The notes under the pieces are model-generated. The model had not been told where the DNA came from. It worked only from the letters and a program-made list of their open reading frames with translations, and searched no databases. From positions 1 to 54,670 of the IMG/VR virus record IMGVR_UViG_3300046538_000300: 54,670 nt of DNA. One strand, written 5' to 3'. Positions 14,567 to 23,409 of this stretch are shown in pieces. The stretch comes from a virus. How positions within the stretch are numbered: the stretch's first letter is position 1; each line of letters begins with the position of its first letter. Both the position numbers and the translations under genes were made by a program.

Positions 14567-17500
14567 TCAGGTCCTTGTCTGCCGGAAGCTGACGCCGCCC
14601 GGTCGCCAGGAATCAGCAACGGCTTTATCGGCCGCCTGCTTGATCTGGATTTGCAGGTTCTGGGCGAGTGCCGTCTGATCGAGCGTCAACCCCTCGGAGC
14701 TCCGGTCTTCGACCGAAATGCTTACGGGAGCACTGATCTGGACGTTGGACCCACCGCCACCGATTGCGCGGACGCCAAGAGCACCGCCAGACGTACGGGT
14801 CAGCGGCATGATCGCCTCAGGCCCTGCTTCACCCATCACGCCGGCTCCGCCACCCGACATTCCAAACGCTGTGGGCGAACTGACAATGCCGTTGGTGAAT
14901 GCGCCGCCGTTGGCGAACATCTGGACACCATCCAGCCACGCGCCGCCTTTAGCTTGGGGAAAGTAGGAGGATGAATACCCTGCCTGCGATGCGCCGAGGT
15001 TTGAGGACGTCGCGCCGGCGGAACCAGCAGCCAGCCCGTTACCACTTCCGCCGCCGAAGTAGCTCAGCCCAGCACCAAACAAAGCGCTCAGCAGCGAAGA
15101 CGAGGCCTGGCGTGTTGCGATCCGGGCCATGTCGGCAAGGATCGACTTCGCGAAGTCCGAGAAGGAAAGCTTCCCGGTCAGCGCGAAATTGACGATGGCG
15201 TCTTCCATGCTGCTGAAGGCGTTGGTGAAGAGCGTCTTCGTCTGCCCGGCGATGTCGCGCGCGCTGTCGAGGTAGTTTTCCCAAGCGGAGGTAGCTCCGT
15301 TGGTCCAATCACCCTGAGCGGTCTGCACATCGGCATAGTTCTGGCGGATCTGGTCGGTTGCCTTTTTGTTGGCATCAACCAGAGCCTGGGATTTCTTCGC
15401 AAACTCCTCCTCAGACATGTTGCGCGACGGATCAGACTTTTGATTCGCCAGATCCAGCGACTGCTGAGCAAACCGATCTTGCTGGCTGTTCAGTTCGGCG
15501 TTGAGTGCGTTCTGACGATCACCACGACCAACTCCCAGCACCGCGCGCTGCCCCGCAAGTTCGAGCGCCTTCTGCTGCTGATCCAGCGCCTGAATATACT
15601 GGGTGATCGAGCGGGTCTGTTTATCGATCCGACCCTTTTCGTTGTTGGCCAGCACCTCCAGTTGAGTGTCAGCATCCTTCTGCGCCTTGACCATGCTGGT
15701 CCGGGCATCCGCGATCTTTTCGTCCAGCTGAATGCGTTGCTGCGCTGTGGTGGAGGACTTGTCGCGAGCAGACTCAAGCGCCGAGATTTCGGCCTCATAT
15801 GCTGCGGTGAGGTCGCCCTTCTCCTGCTCAACAATCGCAACGCGCTGGCTGCTGTAGGACTCGGCGGAAACCAGACCAGCCTTCTGCGCCGAATCCAGTT
15901 CCTTTTCGAGGTTCTGGTAGTAGCCGGTGATCGACTTGAGGTTGTTCTGAGCGTCGTTAAACCCGGTCAGGTTCAGCTGGTTGGCCGGGCCTTTCGGGTC
16001 CTTGAACTTGTCGTTGATGTTGGCAAGGTTTTTGTCGACCGTCGCCTGTTTGAGCCGCGAATCATTCGGATCGGTCTTCCGGATGTCGTCCAGCCACTTC
16101 TTGTATTCCTTTACCGCGTCGGTGCGCTTCTGCTCATTGGTCCAGGAAGACTTGGTGAGCGCATCGATCTTGGCCATGGCCCCGATCGAATCCTGCTGCG
16201 CTTTCGCTTGCTCGGCATCATATTTGGCGATGTCAGCGTTGGCAGCCTTCGTGTCCTTGAGGAAGGTGAGCTTGTCGGTGTAGTACTCGATCATCTCCTG
16301 CTTGTTTTGAAACAGGCCGACGTCACCGTTCTGCGCTTGGTCGAGGTCGCGCTGCGCGTTGGCGATATCCGTATCGATATCGGAGCGCCCAAGGTTCTTC
16401 AAGCCGTCTGCGGCTTTCACCACCGCCAGATAACCGCGCTCCCAGAAGCTCAGGTTTTCGAGGATCTTCGGAGTTCGCTCGTTGATCGCGTCAGCGTATT
16501 GCTCGGTTGCGAGCTTTACCGCCCCTGCATGGTCCCCCTGCTCTTCCAGAGCGGCGATCTGCGAGTAAACCGAAGCTGTGAGGTAGTGATACTGCTCGTT
16601 CAGCGCCGCAGACGCCTTAACGGGGTCATCGGCCAGCTTCACGAACTCGGCAATGGTCGCGCTGACAGCAGTTCCGGTCGCCTCCTGCATGCCGATGGCA
16701 GCCTGGGTGATTGCACCAAAGCTGTCGCCTGCGATCTTGCCATTGGAGGCCAAGGTGGCAAGCACTTCGGCGGCCGCACCGGTTGTGCCAACGGTTGCGC
16801 TCACCTGGCGCGCCATTGCGCCAAGTTGACTGGCACTGACGCCTGCAGCGTTGCCGGTTGTGACCAGCGCCTTGTTGTAACTATCGGCTTCCTCGCTGCC
16901 CTTGTAATAAGCGATGCCGAGGGTGGCCACGACTGCGGCAACCGCAGCGATGGGCGCAAGAATCGCAACCAAACGCAACGCAGAAGCTCCCGCGCTGGTC
17001 CCGATCTCCAGGATATTGTGAGCAGCTACACGAAGGTTGCCTTCGGCAAGGGCGTTGCCCAACTGCAGGACGTTCTCGCGCGCACCTTTGGTGTTCAGGC
17101 TGAATTTCTGAGTTTCGTCACCCAGACCTTTGATTTTCTGGCGCGCGGTATCGATGTCCGCCGAGTAGGTTTTGAATTCATCCTCACCGATGGTCCCGGC
17201 CTTGCGGTGCTTGTTCAGCTCTTCCTGCTGGTCGTCCAGCTTTTGCAGCGCGGCCAATGCCGGGCTGATCTTCCCCAGAAGTGTCTGCAAGCCATCGGCC
17301 TGAACGCCAACCGCTGCGGCTGCATCTTTCGCAGCCTTTGCGCCCTGCTGATTTGTTCCTACGAGGGCGTCAGACTCAGCCTGCAGGCGTTTTTGTAATG
17401 CTGCCAGGCTTGCAGTTGAATCGCGGCTGGCGTCCATCGCGCTGGAAGTGGTGCTGACGCTTGTCGTCAGTCGCTGGTAATACTCGCTGTTTTGGAGCGA

Positions 17501-17737
17501 AGTTTTCGCTACCTCAATCAGCCGAGCCTTCGCCTCATCGGTCGCCTGAGCGGCACGCGCTTCCGCTTCGGCCAACTTGTCAGCAGCGTCAGCTGTCTTT
17601 TTGAAGCCTGCGGTGACATCGTCGGCTGCTTTCTCGGCCTTGACACCGGCCGCCGTCAGTTTGTCCAGATCGGTCGCGGCCTGGGCTGCATCGCCAGAAT
17701 CAACCTCTATCCCCAGTTGTGCGATTGTGCCAGACAT
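14567..17737 (-). CDS. H: Tail tape measure protein H
   Basis: At 1,056 residues this is the tape measure, setting tail length (roughly 0.15 nm per residue predicts about 160 nm). The N-terminal part is alanine-rich coiled coil (QAATDLDKLTAAG and repeats), followed by a hydrophobic stretch (LVAILAPIAAVAAVVATLGI, about residues 255-275), more coiled coil, and a glycine-rich C-terminal region with GEAGPEAIMPLTR, a typical tape-measure motif. It follows the G/GT chaperones, which coat it during assembly. A 652-codon antisense frame here is a codon-bias shadow. Confidence 0.93.
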   Translation of the reverse strand: MSGTIAQLGIEVDSGDAAQAATDLDKLTAAGVKAEKAADDVTAGFKKTADAADKLAEAEARAAQATDEAKARLIEVAKTSLQNSEYYQRLTTSVSTTSSAMDASRDSTASLAALQKRLQAESDALVGTNQQGAKAAKDAAAAVGVQADGLQTLLGKISPALAALQKLDDQQEELNKHRKAGTIGEDEFKTYSADIDTARQKIKGLGDETQKFSLNTKGARENVLQLGNALAEGNLRVAAHNILEIGTSAGASALRLVAILAPIAAVAAVVATLGIAYYKGSEEADSYNKALVTTGNAAGVSASQLGAMARQVSATVGTTGAAAEVLATLASNGKIAGDSFGAITQAAIGMQEATGTAVSATIAEFVKLADDPVKASAALNEQYHYLTASVYSQIAALEEQGDHAGAVKLATEQYADAINERTPKILENLSFWERGYLAVVKAADGLKNLGRSDIDTDIANAQRDLDQAQNGDVGLFQNKQEMIEYYTDKLTFLKDTKAANADIAKYDAEQAKAQQDSIGAMAKIDALTKSSWTNEQKRTDAVKEYKKWLDDIRKTDPNDSRLKQATVDKNLANINDKFKDPKGPANQLNLTGFNDAQNNLKSITGYYQNLEKELDSAQKAGLVSAESYSSQRVAIVEQEKGDLTAAYEAEISALESARDKSSTTAQQRIQLDEKIADARTSMVKAQKDADTQLEVLANNEKGRIDKQTRSITQYIQALDQQQKALELAGQRAVLGVGRGDRQNALNAELNSQQDRFAQQSLDLANQKSDPSRNMSEEEFAKKSQALVDANKKATDQIRQNYADVQTAQGDWTNGATSAWENYLDSARDIAGQTKTLFTNAFSSMEDAIVNFALTGKLSFSDFAKSILADMARIATRQASSSLLSALFGAGLSYFGGGSGNGLAAGSAGATSSNLGASQAGYSSSYFPQAKGGAWLDGVQMFANGGAFTNGIVSSPTAFGMSGGGAGVMGEAGPEAIMPLTRTSGGALGVRAIGGGGSNVQISAPVSISVEDRSSEGLTLDQTALAQNLQIQIKQAADKAVADSWRPGGVSFRQTRT

Positions 17738-17747
17738 GAGTGCTCCG

Positions 17748-18062
17748 CTATTTCGATTTGCTCATGACGAGCAAGGCCTCGGCTTCCATTACCCGAAGGT
17801 CCGGAAACAGCTTGGCTGTCTGTTTTTTGGTGAAACCGAGGAAGGCGGTCACGTCGCTGATAACGGCATAGTCCAAGCCGACTGCGCCACCGAATCCAGT
17901 CCGCCACTGCGTGGACATAGCGTTGAAGGCAAGGAAGGCAGGCCAGGCATCTGGGAAGACGTTGAATTCTTCATCCGGAATATCGGCACGCGACAACCCG
18001 AAGGCCGCCAGATCGGAATCCGACGGCCCCGCTTCGTACATCAGCCGCGCGACCGCTCTCAG
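17748..18062 (-). CDS. T: T extension of the GT tail chaperone (frameshift product)
   Basis: This frame encodes about 104 residues read only after a -1 slip at 18062-18068; the product joins 130 residues of G to T, giving about 234. The frame is open through the slip point and continues LRAVARLMYEAGPSDSD. Its sequence resembles DUF1799, the lambda gpT counterpart. An in-frame ATG at 18041 exists, but position and family precedent favour fusion. GT recruits the tape measure and major tail protein during assembly. Confidence 0.8.
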   Translation of the reverse strand: MRAVARLMYEAGPSDSDLAAFGLSRADIPDEEFNVFPDAWPAFLAFNAMSTQWRTGFGGAVGLDYAVISDVTAFLGFTKKQTAKLFPDLRVMEAEALLVMSKSK

Positions 18063-18451
18063 TTTCCCAGGCGGGCCACCGCGAAGGCGTTCTGGTATGC
18101 AGTGACAACCGCATCACCGGCCCCGGCTGAGGTTTCCACCAAAGCGCGGATGGCGTCAGGCGTGAACTTATCTTCAAAGCCCCACCCCACCACAAGCTCA
18201 CTCACCTGCTCGACCTGCCGCTCGATGTTCGCGTCGGTGATGTCGATCAGGGTGATGTCATCGCCCTTCTCCTTGAATCGTGCCTGGTCGTCCTTCGCCG
18301 CTTGTTGCCAGCCAGCGAACAACGCGGCCAGCTCCTTGCGGTTGCGATACTTGAACTCGAAGGTCACTTTCACCGTGGATCCGCCTACGCGCGGAATTTC
18401 CACGTCCGCCTTGAATGTGGCGGACTGAGCGATTTTGAATTTGGTCGCCAT
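18059..18451 (-). CDS. G: Tail assembly chaperone G
   Basis: The 130-residue chaperone begins MATKFKIAQSATFKADVEIP and ends ARLGN, with the last two sense codons forming the slippery heptamer. G binds the tape measure protein and, in a fixed ratio with GT, organises tail-tube assembly. It lies between the major tail protein and the tape measure gene, which is diagnostic. The ATG at 18451 follows the V stop by one base. Confidence 0.88.
   Translation of the reverse strand: MATKFKIAQSATFKADVEIPRVGGSTVKVTFEFKYRNRKELAALFAGWQQAAKDDQARFKEKGDDITLIDITDANIERQVEQVSELVVGWGFEDKFTPDAIRALVETSAGAGDAVVTAYQNAFAVARLGN
18062..18068 (-). promoter_or_regulatory. Programmed -1 frameshift heptamer G GGA AAC
   Basis: On the minus strand the last codons of G read ctG GGA AAC TGA. 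GGGAAAC fits X XXY YYZ in the correct frame, and a one-base backward slip enters the open T frame. Lambda uses the closely related G GGA AAG at the same place between its G and T. Confidence 0.88.
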
Positions 18452-18454
18452 TGA

Positions 18455-19105
18455 TTAGGCCGCCTTGTAGCGAGTTGGGCGGGACGCGAGAGACAGGGTG
18501 ATCACGCGGGCCATCACGTTGTTACGCGTCAGCGTCGGAGTTGGGGTGATCGAAACGTACGCGTTGTAGTAGATGGTCGCGCCGTTTGGCAGGGTCAGAC
18601 GGAGCACGCGCGGCTCGCGATCGTCGTCAGCCGCTTCCACCGCCGCCACGTATGGCAGGCTGTCGTCATCGGCCACGGTTAGCGACAAGGTGATCGGGTT
18701 CTTGGTGGTAGGCAGTTGACGGTCATCCGACTCCTCCAGGAAGCCGAATGTCGCGAACTGCTGCTCACCACCGGAGCTGCTGTTGTCGGTAATCTGGCTG
18801 ATCTGGGCCCAGCCGCTGACCGCACGCACAGAGCCGAGACCCGAACCGGCGGTGTAGACGGACGTTTTGGTGGTGTCGATCCCGTCCAGATCGAAACTGT
18901 CGGTATCGGAGCCGATCACACGCACGACCTTGTCGTTCAGGCGGGTCCAACCAGACGTTACGACCAAAACATCGTCGTCGTCGAACCCGTGGGCTGCAGA
19001 AGTGACTTCAGGAGGCTTGGCATTGGTGATAGCAGTGAAAGCCTTTGGCGCGCTGTAGGTGGCAGCAATTTCAAAGATCGAGCCGTTGGGAAGAATGGCA
19101 CTCAT
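18455..19105 (-). CDS. V: Major tail protein V
   Basis: I chose the ATG at 19105, which begins MSAILPNGSIFEIAATY; the frame extends further but with no better site. The 216-residue product is beta-rich with the DRQLPTTKNPITLSL and LRLTLPNGATIYYNAYVS segments expected in Phage_tail_3 tube proteins. It polymerises into the tail tube. A terminator-like hairpin lies upstream in its leader. Confidence 0.88.
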   Translation of the reverse strand: MSAILPNGSIFEIAATYSAPKAFTAITNAKPPEVTSAAHGFDDDDVLVVTSGWTRLNDKVVRVIGSDTDSFDLDGIDTTKTSVYTAGSGLGSVRAVSGWAQISQITDNSSSGGEQQFATFGFLEESDDRQLPTTKNPITLSLTVADDDSLPYVAAVEAADDDREPRVLRLTLPNGATIYYNAYVSITPTPTLTRNNVMARVITLSLASRPTRYKAA

Positions 19106-19128
19106 TGGGTTTTCCTCGTAAACAAATG

Positions 19129-19152
19129 AAAAACCCCGCACTCGGCGGGGTT
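19129..19152 (-). terminator. Terminator-like hairpin in the V leader
   Basis: AACCCCGC and GCGGGGTT form an 8-bp stem with a 5-base loop; on the minus strand it runs into five T residues. It lies between the tail terminator gene and V, so it could attenuate transcription or act as a processing or stability element for the abundant V mRNA. Confidence 0.65.
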
Positions 19153-19174
19153 CTGGGTTTGCCCAATGGGCGGG

Positions 19175-19585
19175 TTATGCTCTGTCGGCCCGGTACTGAA
19201 ACGAAGCCGATACGCTAAGCGTGGTGTCGTCGACAATGGCTGGCCCGGGTTCAACAGGCGTCAGCACCATCACTTCGAAGTCACCCTGCTGAAGTCGCAG
19301 GAACGTTGGGAACAGGTCGTCCAGGTCATCGACCAGCTCTTCTGCATCGCCGGTGCCGTTGCCAGCCGGTGACACTATGCTGATCTGAAACACGCCGGTG
19401 TAAACCCGGTCCGCGCCTTCCAGCGTCTGGGTGTCTGTGCCGGCGGGCAGCAAGAAGGCGCGCAGATAAGTCTCGTCGTCACCGGGCTCGAATACCACGC
19501 CCTGATAGGCGATCCGCAAGCCGCGCGGCGCCGCCCAAGCCGAAAGCCGCTGCTCGTATATGCGACGGATGATCTGATGGCTCAT
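19175..19585 (-). CDS. Tail terminator protein (DUF4128-like)
   Basis: The 136-residue protein begins MSHQIIRRIYEQRLSAWA and contains YQGVVFEPGDDETYLRAFLL, the pattern of DUF4128 tail terminators (lambda gpU-like). It caps the tail tube and docks to the head connector. Its start overlaps the preceding gene by four bases (ATGA). Confidence 0.85.
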   Translation of the reverse strand: MSHQIIRRIYEQRLSAWAAPRGLRIAYQGVVFEPGDDETYLRAFLLPAGTDTQTLEGADRVYTGVFQISIVSPAGNGTGDAEELVDDLDDLFPTFLRLQQGDFEVMVLTPVEPGPAIVDDTTLSVSASFQYRADRA

Positions 19586-20238
19586 AACTGGTTGTTCCTG
19601 ATGGCCTCCAGCACGATTTGCTGGAAGCGCGCGACGGTGATGCGGACCATACCGCCGGGGGCCTGCTGGGAGTGACCGAACTCAAGCGGTATCGCGTACG
19701 GCAGCGAGTTGGTGATGTAGGCCGTGTCGCCTGCCTTGAACTCGATCGCCCCGTCGACGATCCGCGCGGTGGACTTGCGCCCGCTCGGGTCGACCTCGTC
19801 TGTAGTGGTGTTGTCCGGCGATCCGATGCTGAACATCCAGTTGCCACGAAAGCGCCCGCCGACATAGTCCTTGCCGGAAACCAGACCGTTCACGTTGAAG
19901 TTCTGGACCCGTTCGGCTTTAGTCAACGGTTTGGCGTACTTGACGCCCTTCTTGAGCTTTCCGGACTTGGTGAAATTCGATTCGGTCAGGTTGATGACCG
20001 TGTTACGGGCTGCAACCTTGAAGTCGTAGCCGTCGGCTTCGCGGGTGTTCTTCTCGCGGTGCGCGACGTTGGCTGCCCAGATTTCTGGATTGCCCACGGG
20101 CGACATGCGGATCACGCTGCTGCCGAGTTCGATAACGATCTCGCGCAGGCTCGCGTCGATTGCTTCCTTGGCCTGCTCAGCGAACTGGGCCAGGCTCAGC
20201 GCGAAGCTGCCGGACTGGCCGGCACCCACCCGGCTCAT
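19582..20238 (-). CDS. HK97 gp10-like neck protein
   Basis: A 218-residue protein with N-terminal helix (FAEQAKEAIDASLREIVIEL), a MSPVGNPEIW segment near residue 45, and a C-terminal YAIPLEFGHSQQAPGGMVR block characteristic of HK97 gp10-type proteins. It sits at the head-tail joint. It is longer than typical members because of a lysine-rich middle insertion (FTKSGKLKKGVKYAKPLTK). It overlaps both neighbours by four bases. Confidence 0.82.
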   Translation of the reverse strand: MSRVGAGQSGSFALSLAQFAEQAKEAIDASLREIVIELGSSVIRMSPVGNPEIWAANVAHREKNTREADGYDFKVAARNTVINLTESNFTKSGKLKKGVKYAKPLTKAERVQNFNVNGLVSGKDYVGGRFRGNWMFSIGSPDNTTTDEVDPSGRKSTARIVDGAIEFKAGDTAYITNSLPYAIPLEFGHSQQAPGGMVRITVARFQQIVLEAIRNNQL

Positions 20239-20603
20239 GACCGCACCTGCAGCTCGTAGAGCAGCGGCGTACCGGCTGGGTTGATTTCTTTCAGCGGCGG
20301 GATGATTGACCAGGTCTTACCCTGGACGATCACCTTGCTGAGTAGGAGCGGAGGCGAACTGAGCCCGCTCGCGGCGATCTTCAATTTCTTGTCGCCGACC
20401 TTGATGAGGCTGTTGGTCTGGAATTCTTGGCCGGTGAAGTCGAGCAGGATGCCTTGCGCGGTCCGCTCTGTGATTGTGTCCGGGCTGGTGGTGCCAGTGG
20501 CTGGATTGTAGCCGCCCTTCACAGTGTCGCGAAGGGTTACGGGCTGACCAAACTCGGTGATCAGCTCAAGGGCCATCACGGCCATCTCGTCGTAGAAGGC
20601 CAT
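20235..20603 (-). CDS. Head closure / stopper protein
   Basis: I chose ATG at 20603 (GAGG just upstream), giving 122 residues beginning MAFYDEMAVMALELITEFGQ. The pattern of a start helix followed by beta strands with GILLDFTGQEF and GKTWSIIPPLKEINPAG fits small head-completion (stopper) proteins. It is placed between the adaptor and gp10-like genes. Function assigned by fold-like pattern and order. Confidence 0.75.
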   Translation of the reverse strand: MAFYDEMAVMALELITEFGQPVTLRDTVKGGYNPATGTTSPDTITERTAQGILLDFTGQEFQTNSLIKVGDKKLKIAASGLSSPPLLLSKVIVQGKTWSIIPPLKEINPAGTPLLYELQVRS

Positions 20604-20632
20604 GATGCTCCTCAAGCAAACTTTAAAGAAGA

Positions 20633-20815
20633 CTACCGAGTTCGGCGCTCCGCCAGCATCAAGTCAGCAAGCATCGCAGCCTTGTTGGCTAAGGCTTGAG
20701 GTGTTGAGTTGAGACTGTCCAGCGGTGACCCTGTATCTTTCTTTGGAGTAGATGCGACCGCGATAATCGCTGCCGCGTAATACTGATCCCATGCTGCTTT
20801 GTCGTCCTGATGCAT
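20633..20815 (-). CDS. 60-residue hypothetical in the connector region
   Basis: A small helical protein beginning MHQDDKAAWDQYYAAAIIAV and containing LANKAAMLADLMLAERR. A strong GGAGGT site precedes the ATG. It lies between the stopper and the adaptor genes. I do not recognise it; its place and good ribosome site support expression in the late operon. Confidence 0.7.
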   Translation of the reverse strand: MHQDDKAAWDQYYAAAIIAVASTPKKDTGSPLDSLNSTPQALANKAAMLADLMLAERRTR

Positions 20816-20850
20816 AACTACCTCCGGTGTATGGAGGTAAGAACACTAGT

Positions 20851-21354
20851 TCAGGCCCGCACAGCGAACAACCCGCGCTTCAGAAGATAGTCAGCAAACT
20901 GCGTCGCACTCGGTCGATCCGGCGCTGCTGGGAGAAGTCGCGAACTATTGCTCGGGATTACCGCATATTCCCGGGTAACAGCGCCTTCTACGCGATCCAG
21001 CGTGACCGCGCCCTTCCGCTGCTCGATTGGGTCGATGTCATCCGCGTGAATCTCGGCGGCCAAGGCCATCTGCCCGTACTCGATGCGCGCTGGCAGGTAG
21101 TTGTCGGGCTTGATCTCGCAATCCAGCTCGACACCACGTCGAGGCCAGGCCAGAGCCTGATCACTCGACGTCTTCCTGCCCTTCCACGTCATGCCGTCCA
21201 TCGCCAAGGCAGCCCGGCGCAGCAATGCTTCCTGCGCTGGCCCGTCTGCCGGGATCGTCACGCCGAACTTTCCGGCGTAGATGACCAAATCGGCAGCGCT
21301 GGCGTAGCTTTCGGCATCAGGCTTGCCGGTACCGTCCTCGGTGATGAGTGCCAT
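20851..21354 (-). CDS. Head-tail adaptor (DnaT-like/gp6-like)
   Basis: The 167-residue protein begins MALITEDGTGKPDAESYASA and contains a helical core (RRAALAMDGMTWKGRKTSSDQALAWPRRG). This is the pattern of phage connector proteins annotated DnaT-like ssDNA-binding or gp6-like adaptors. It should form the ring under the portal. It follows the HeH-domain gene by three bases. Confidence 0.82.
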   Translation of the reverse strand: MALITEDGTGKPDAESYASAADLVIYAGKFGVTIPADGPAQEALLRRAALAMDGMTWKGRKTSSDQALAWPRRGVELDCEIKPDNYLPARIEYGQMALAAEIHADDIDPIEQRKGAVTLDRVEGAVTREYAVIPSNSSRLLPAAPDRPSATQFADYLLKRGLFAVRA

Positions 21355-21357
21355 GGG

Positions 21358-21672
21358 TTATTCCGCTGGGATGAGGGCTTGAAGGTCCGGCTTCAGTGCA
21401 TTGGCATCATACTCGATGCCCTTTGCCGTCAGCCAAGCGCGCAGGTCTTCAACGTTCATTTTCTTCGGATCGTTTTCAGGACCGGTCTTTTCAGACTTGG
21501 CTGTCCATTCCTGCTTCAGCTTGGCAGTGGGCGTTTTTTCAGCAGCACCGTCACGACTGTCCGTCACGTTCGCGTCGACGATGATCAGACCGGCCTTCTT
21601 GGCCTGCGCCTTCACGTCGCCTTCGTAGCGGTGAAATGGACCCGGCAGATACCAGATGTTGTTGTCGCTCAT
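21358..21672 (-). CDS. HeH/LEM-domain head protein
   Basis: A 104-residue protein starting MSDNNIWYLPGPFHRYEGDV. A lysine-rich linker leads to a C-terminal helix-extension-helix module (MNVEDLRAWLTAKGIEYDAN), a small DNA- or protein-binding fold often found in phage head-completion or head-fibre proteins. It lies directly after the major capsid gene. Confidence 0.75.
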   Translation of the reverse strand: MSDNNIWYLPGPFHRYEGDVKAQAKKAGLIIVDANVTDSRDGAAEKTPTAKLKQEWTAKSEKTGPENDPKKMNVEDLRAWLTAKGIEYDANALKPDLQALIPAE

Positions 21673-21722
21673 GTTTGCATCTCCGCCAAGCCGGGCACAC
21701 GTCCCGGCTCGGACATCAGGGG

Positions 21723-22691
21723 TTACTTGGAGGCGTCACCGATCAGGGCAACACCGGCGGTGTCCTTGATGCTGGCTGCCGTCTTGTCCCAGTTGGTGCC
21801 GGTGGCCAGCGCCGCACTGGTAGGCGATTTGCCGCCGTTAGCGGTGTCCCAGGTGTAACCCTTCAGGCCCAGGCCGAAGGTGTAGTCGACCTGAATGGTG
21901 GTCTCGATGCGCGTCTGGCCGTTGCTGGTCTCGACGTTCGAGATGATGTCGCGGCTGTCATGAACCAGTGCCGCGCCGGAGGCCAGGCTGAGGATGATTT
22001 CCTTGTTCGGCGTGCCGGTCTGGGAAAGCGCAGGAGCATCGGTGACCACGGACGTCTTGCCGAGGATGTCGACAACACGAACGTTGCCAGCCAGGAACAA
22101 GTTCTGGGCGTTGGCCAGGTTCTGGCCGACCAGCTTGTGCCAGGTGCTGCCGGTCATGACCTGAGCAACCAGGTTCTGACTGGCGTCGCCGAACTTGGCG
22201 TGCGAGCTGTTCAGGCCCGCCTGGGTGATGCCAGCAGTTGCCGACACGTCGTTGACAGCTGCGGCCTGACCGGTGATCGCGGCTACCAGCGCGGCGATAG
22301 CGGTGTTCAACTGATCCTTCAGCAGGATTTCGGCAAACGCGCGCGATGCCACTTCGATGCCTTGAGCAGTCGGACGCTGCAGCCAGGTCATCTGAGATGG
22401 CTCGTAGCGAACCGGGCCGAAGCCACCAGCCACCTTCACGGTGGTGTTCTGCAGTTCTGTCAGGTCGACCGGAGTCACCGCAGCCTGAGCGGCGTAACGG
22501 TTCACGCGGCGCTGAGCGGCAGCAAGGTTCTGGAAGAACGATTCTTGCAGGAAGTCGCCGGTGAAGCCGTCCGGAGACAGCACGATCGCTCCGTTGCTGG
22601 CAGCGTTGAACGCCGCGAGCATTTGGTCCAGGGTCTCCAGAGTCGCCGGCATGACGTAATCGTTGAAGACCTGCATTTGAGACAGGGACAT
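21723..22691 (-). CDS. Major capsid protein
   Basis: The 322-residue protein begins MSLSQMQVFNDYVMPATLET and shows the features of HK97-fold capsids of the gp13-like group: a helical N-arm, TPVDLTELQNTTVKVAGGFG, and a conserved-looking C-terminal IQVDYTFGLGLKGYTWD. It follows the scaffold gene and precedes connector genes in the conserved order, and it should form the icosahedral shell. Confidence 0.85.
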   Translation of the reverse strand: MSLSQMQVFNDYVMPATLETLDQMLAAFNAASNGAIVLSPDGFTGDFLQESFFQNLAAAQRRVNRYAAQAAVTPVDLTELQNTTVKVAGGFGPVRYEPSQMTWLQRPTAQGIEVASRAFAEILLKDQLNTAIAALVAAITGQAAAVNDVSATAGITQAGLNSSHAKFGDASQNLVAQVMTGSTWHKLVGQNLANAQNLFLAGNVRVVDILGKTSVVTDAPALSQTGTPNKEIILSLASGAALVHDSRDIISNVETSNGQTRIETTIQVDYTFGLGLKGYTWDTANGGKSPTSAALATGTNWDKTAASIKDTAGVALIGDASK

Positions 22692-22701
22692 GGGTTATTC
22701 C

Positions 22702-23409
22702 TTAATTGAGAGGGAGGTCCGGGAACTTGCTGGCGATTGCCGCCGTGCGTTCCGTTTTAGTGCCGCCGATGTTGCCTTTTGCGGCCCCGCCGCCATTCCC
22801 GGCACCAGCAGCCCCGCCGCCCGATGCCTTACTGCCAGCGATCAGCGGCGCGAACGCCGTGTCGTTGGTGAATTCTGCTTTCAGCTCATCCAGCGTGGCC
22901 GCCGAGAGCTTGCCGGCTTGATCGAGAACCACGACGGTGGGTTTACCGTCACGCAGTTCAACGCTCAGGCGGCGTTCTATGTGAGGGAGCAACGCTTTGG
23001 CGCTGCCTGGGATTGCCAATGCTGCTGCGATGTCGGTCGCGGTGCGGCCCACGGTCAGATCCCGGATCTGACCCCCGAGGCTGCCACGCTCCTGCTCGAG
23101 CAAACCGTTCAGCTCAGCTTCGCGGCGGCTGTACTTTTCCGACCAGGACTTTTCGAGCTCTTCGACGTTGCCGGACTTGCGCGCGGCTTCTTCACGCTCC
23201 AGGCGTGCTGCCTCTTCGGCATCCTTGCGGGCCTTGTCTGCAGCTTTCTTCTCGCCGAGCAGCTCGTCGACCTTGGCTTTCAAGCCAGAAACGTCTTCCT
23301 GTTGCGGCAAGCCTTCGATGCTCAGCACGAATTTGCCGTCTTTTTCGGTGTACAGCGCGCGCACGGATTCGTCGACGCCATCAAGGGTGTCCAGTTGGAA
23401 CTTCAGCAT
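22702..23409 (-). CDS. Capsid scaffold protein
   Basis: I chose ATG at 23409 (GGGAGA upstream), giving 235 residues. A short beta N-terminus (MLKFQLDTLDGVDES) leads into a highly charged coiled coil of about residues 40-120 (EEAARLEREEAARKSG), a globular segment, and a Gly/Ala-rich stretch before a basic end. That composition is typical of scaffolds, which guide procapsid assembly and are then removed. The plus-strand moron 23505-24005 lies between it and the head morphogenesis gene. Confidence 0.82.
   Translation of the reverse strand: MLKFQLDTLDGVDESVRALYTEKDGKFVLSIEGLPQQEDVSGLKAKVDELLGEKKAADKARKDAEEAARLEREEAARKSGNVEELEKSWSEKYSRREAELNGLLEQERGSLGGQIRDLTVGRTATDIAAALAIPGSAKALLPHIERRLSVELRDGKPTVVVLDQAGKLSAATLDELKAEFTNDTAFAPLIAGSKASGGGAAGAGNGGGAAKGNIGGTKTERTAAIASKFPDLPLN

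Noticed and set aside
15440-17398. 652-codon plus-strand frame opposite the tape measure gene
   Set aside because: It is a codon-bias shadow of gene H, arginine/leucine-rich and without domain patterns.
20827-21858. 343-codon plus-strand frame across the adaptor and HeH genes
   Set aside because: It is antisense to two well-supported genes and begins inside an intergenic site without a promoter.
21636-22709. 357-codon plus-strand frame opposite the capsid gene
   Set aside because: The minus-strand capsid protein is unmistakable by order and composition; the antisense frame is Gly/Arg/His-rich noise.
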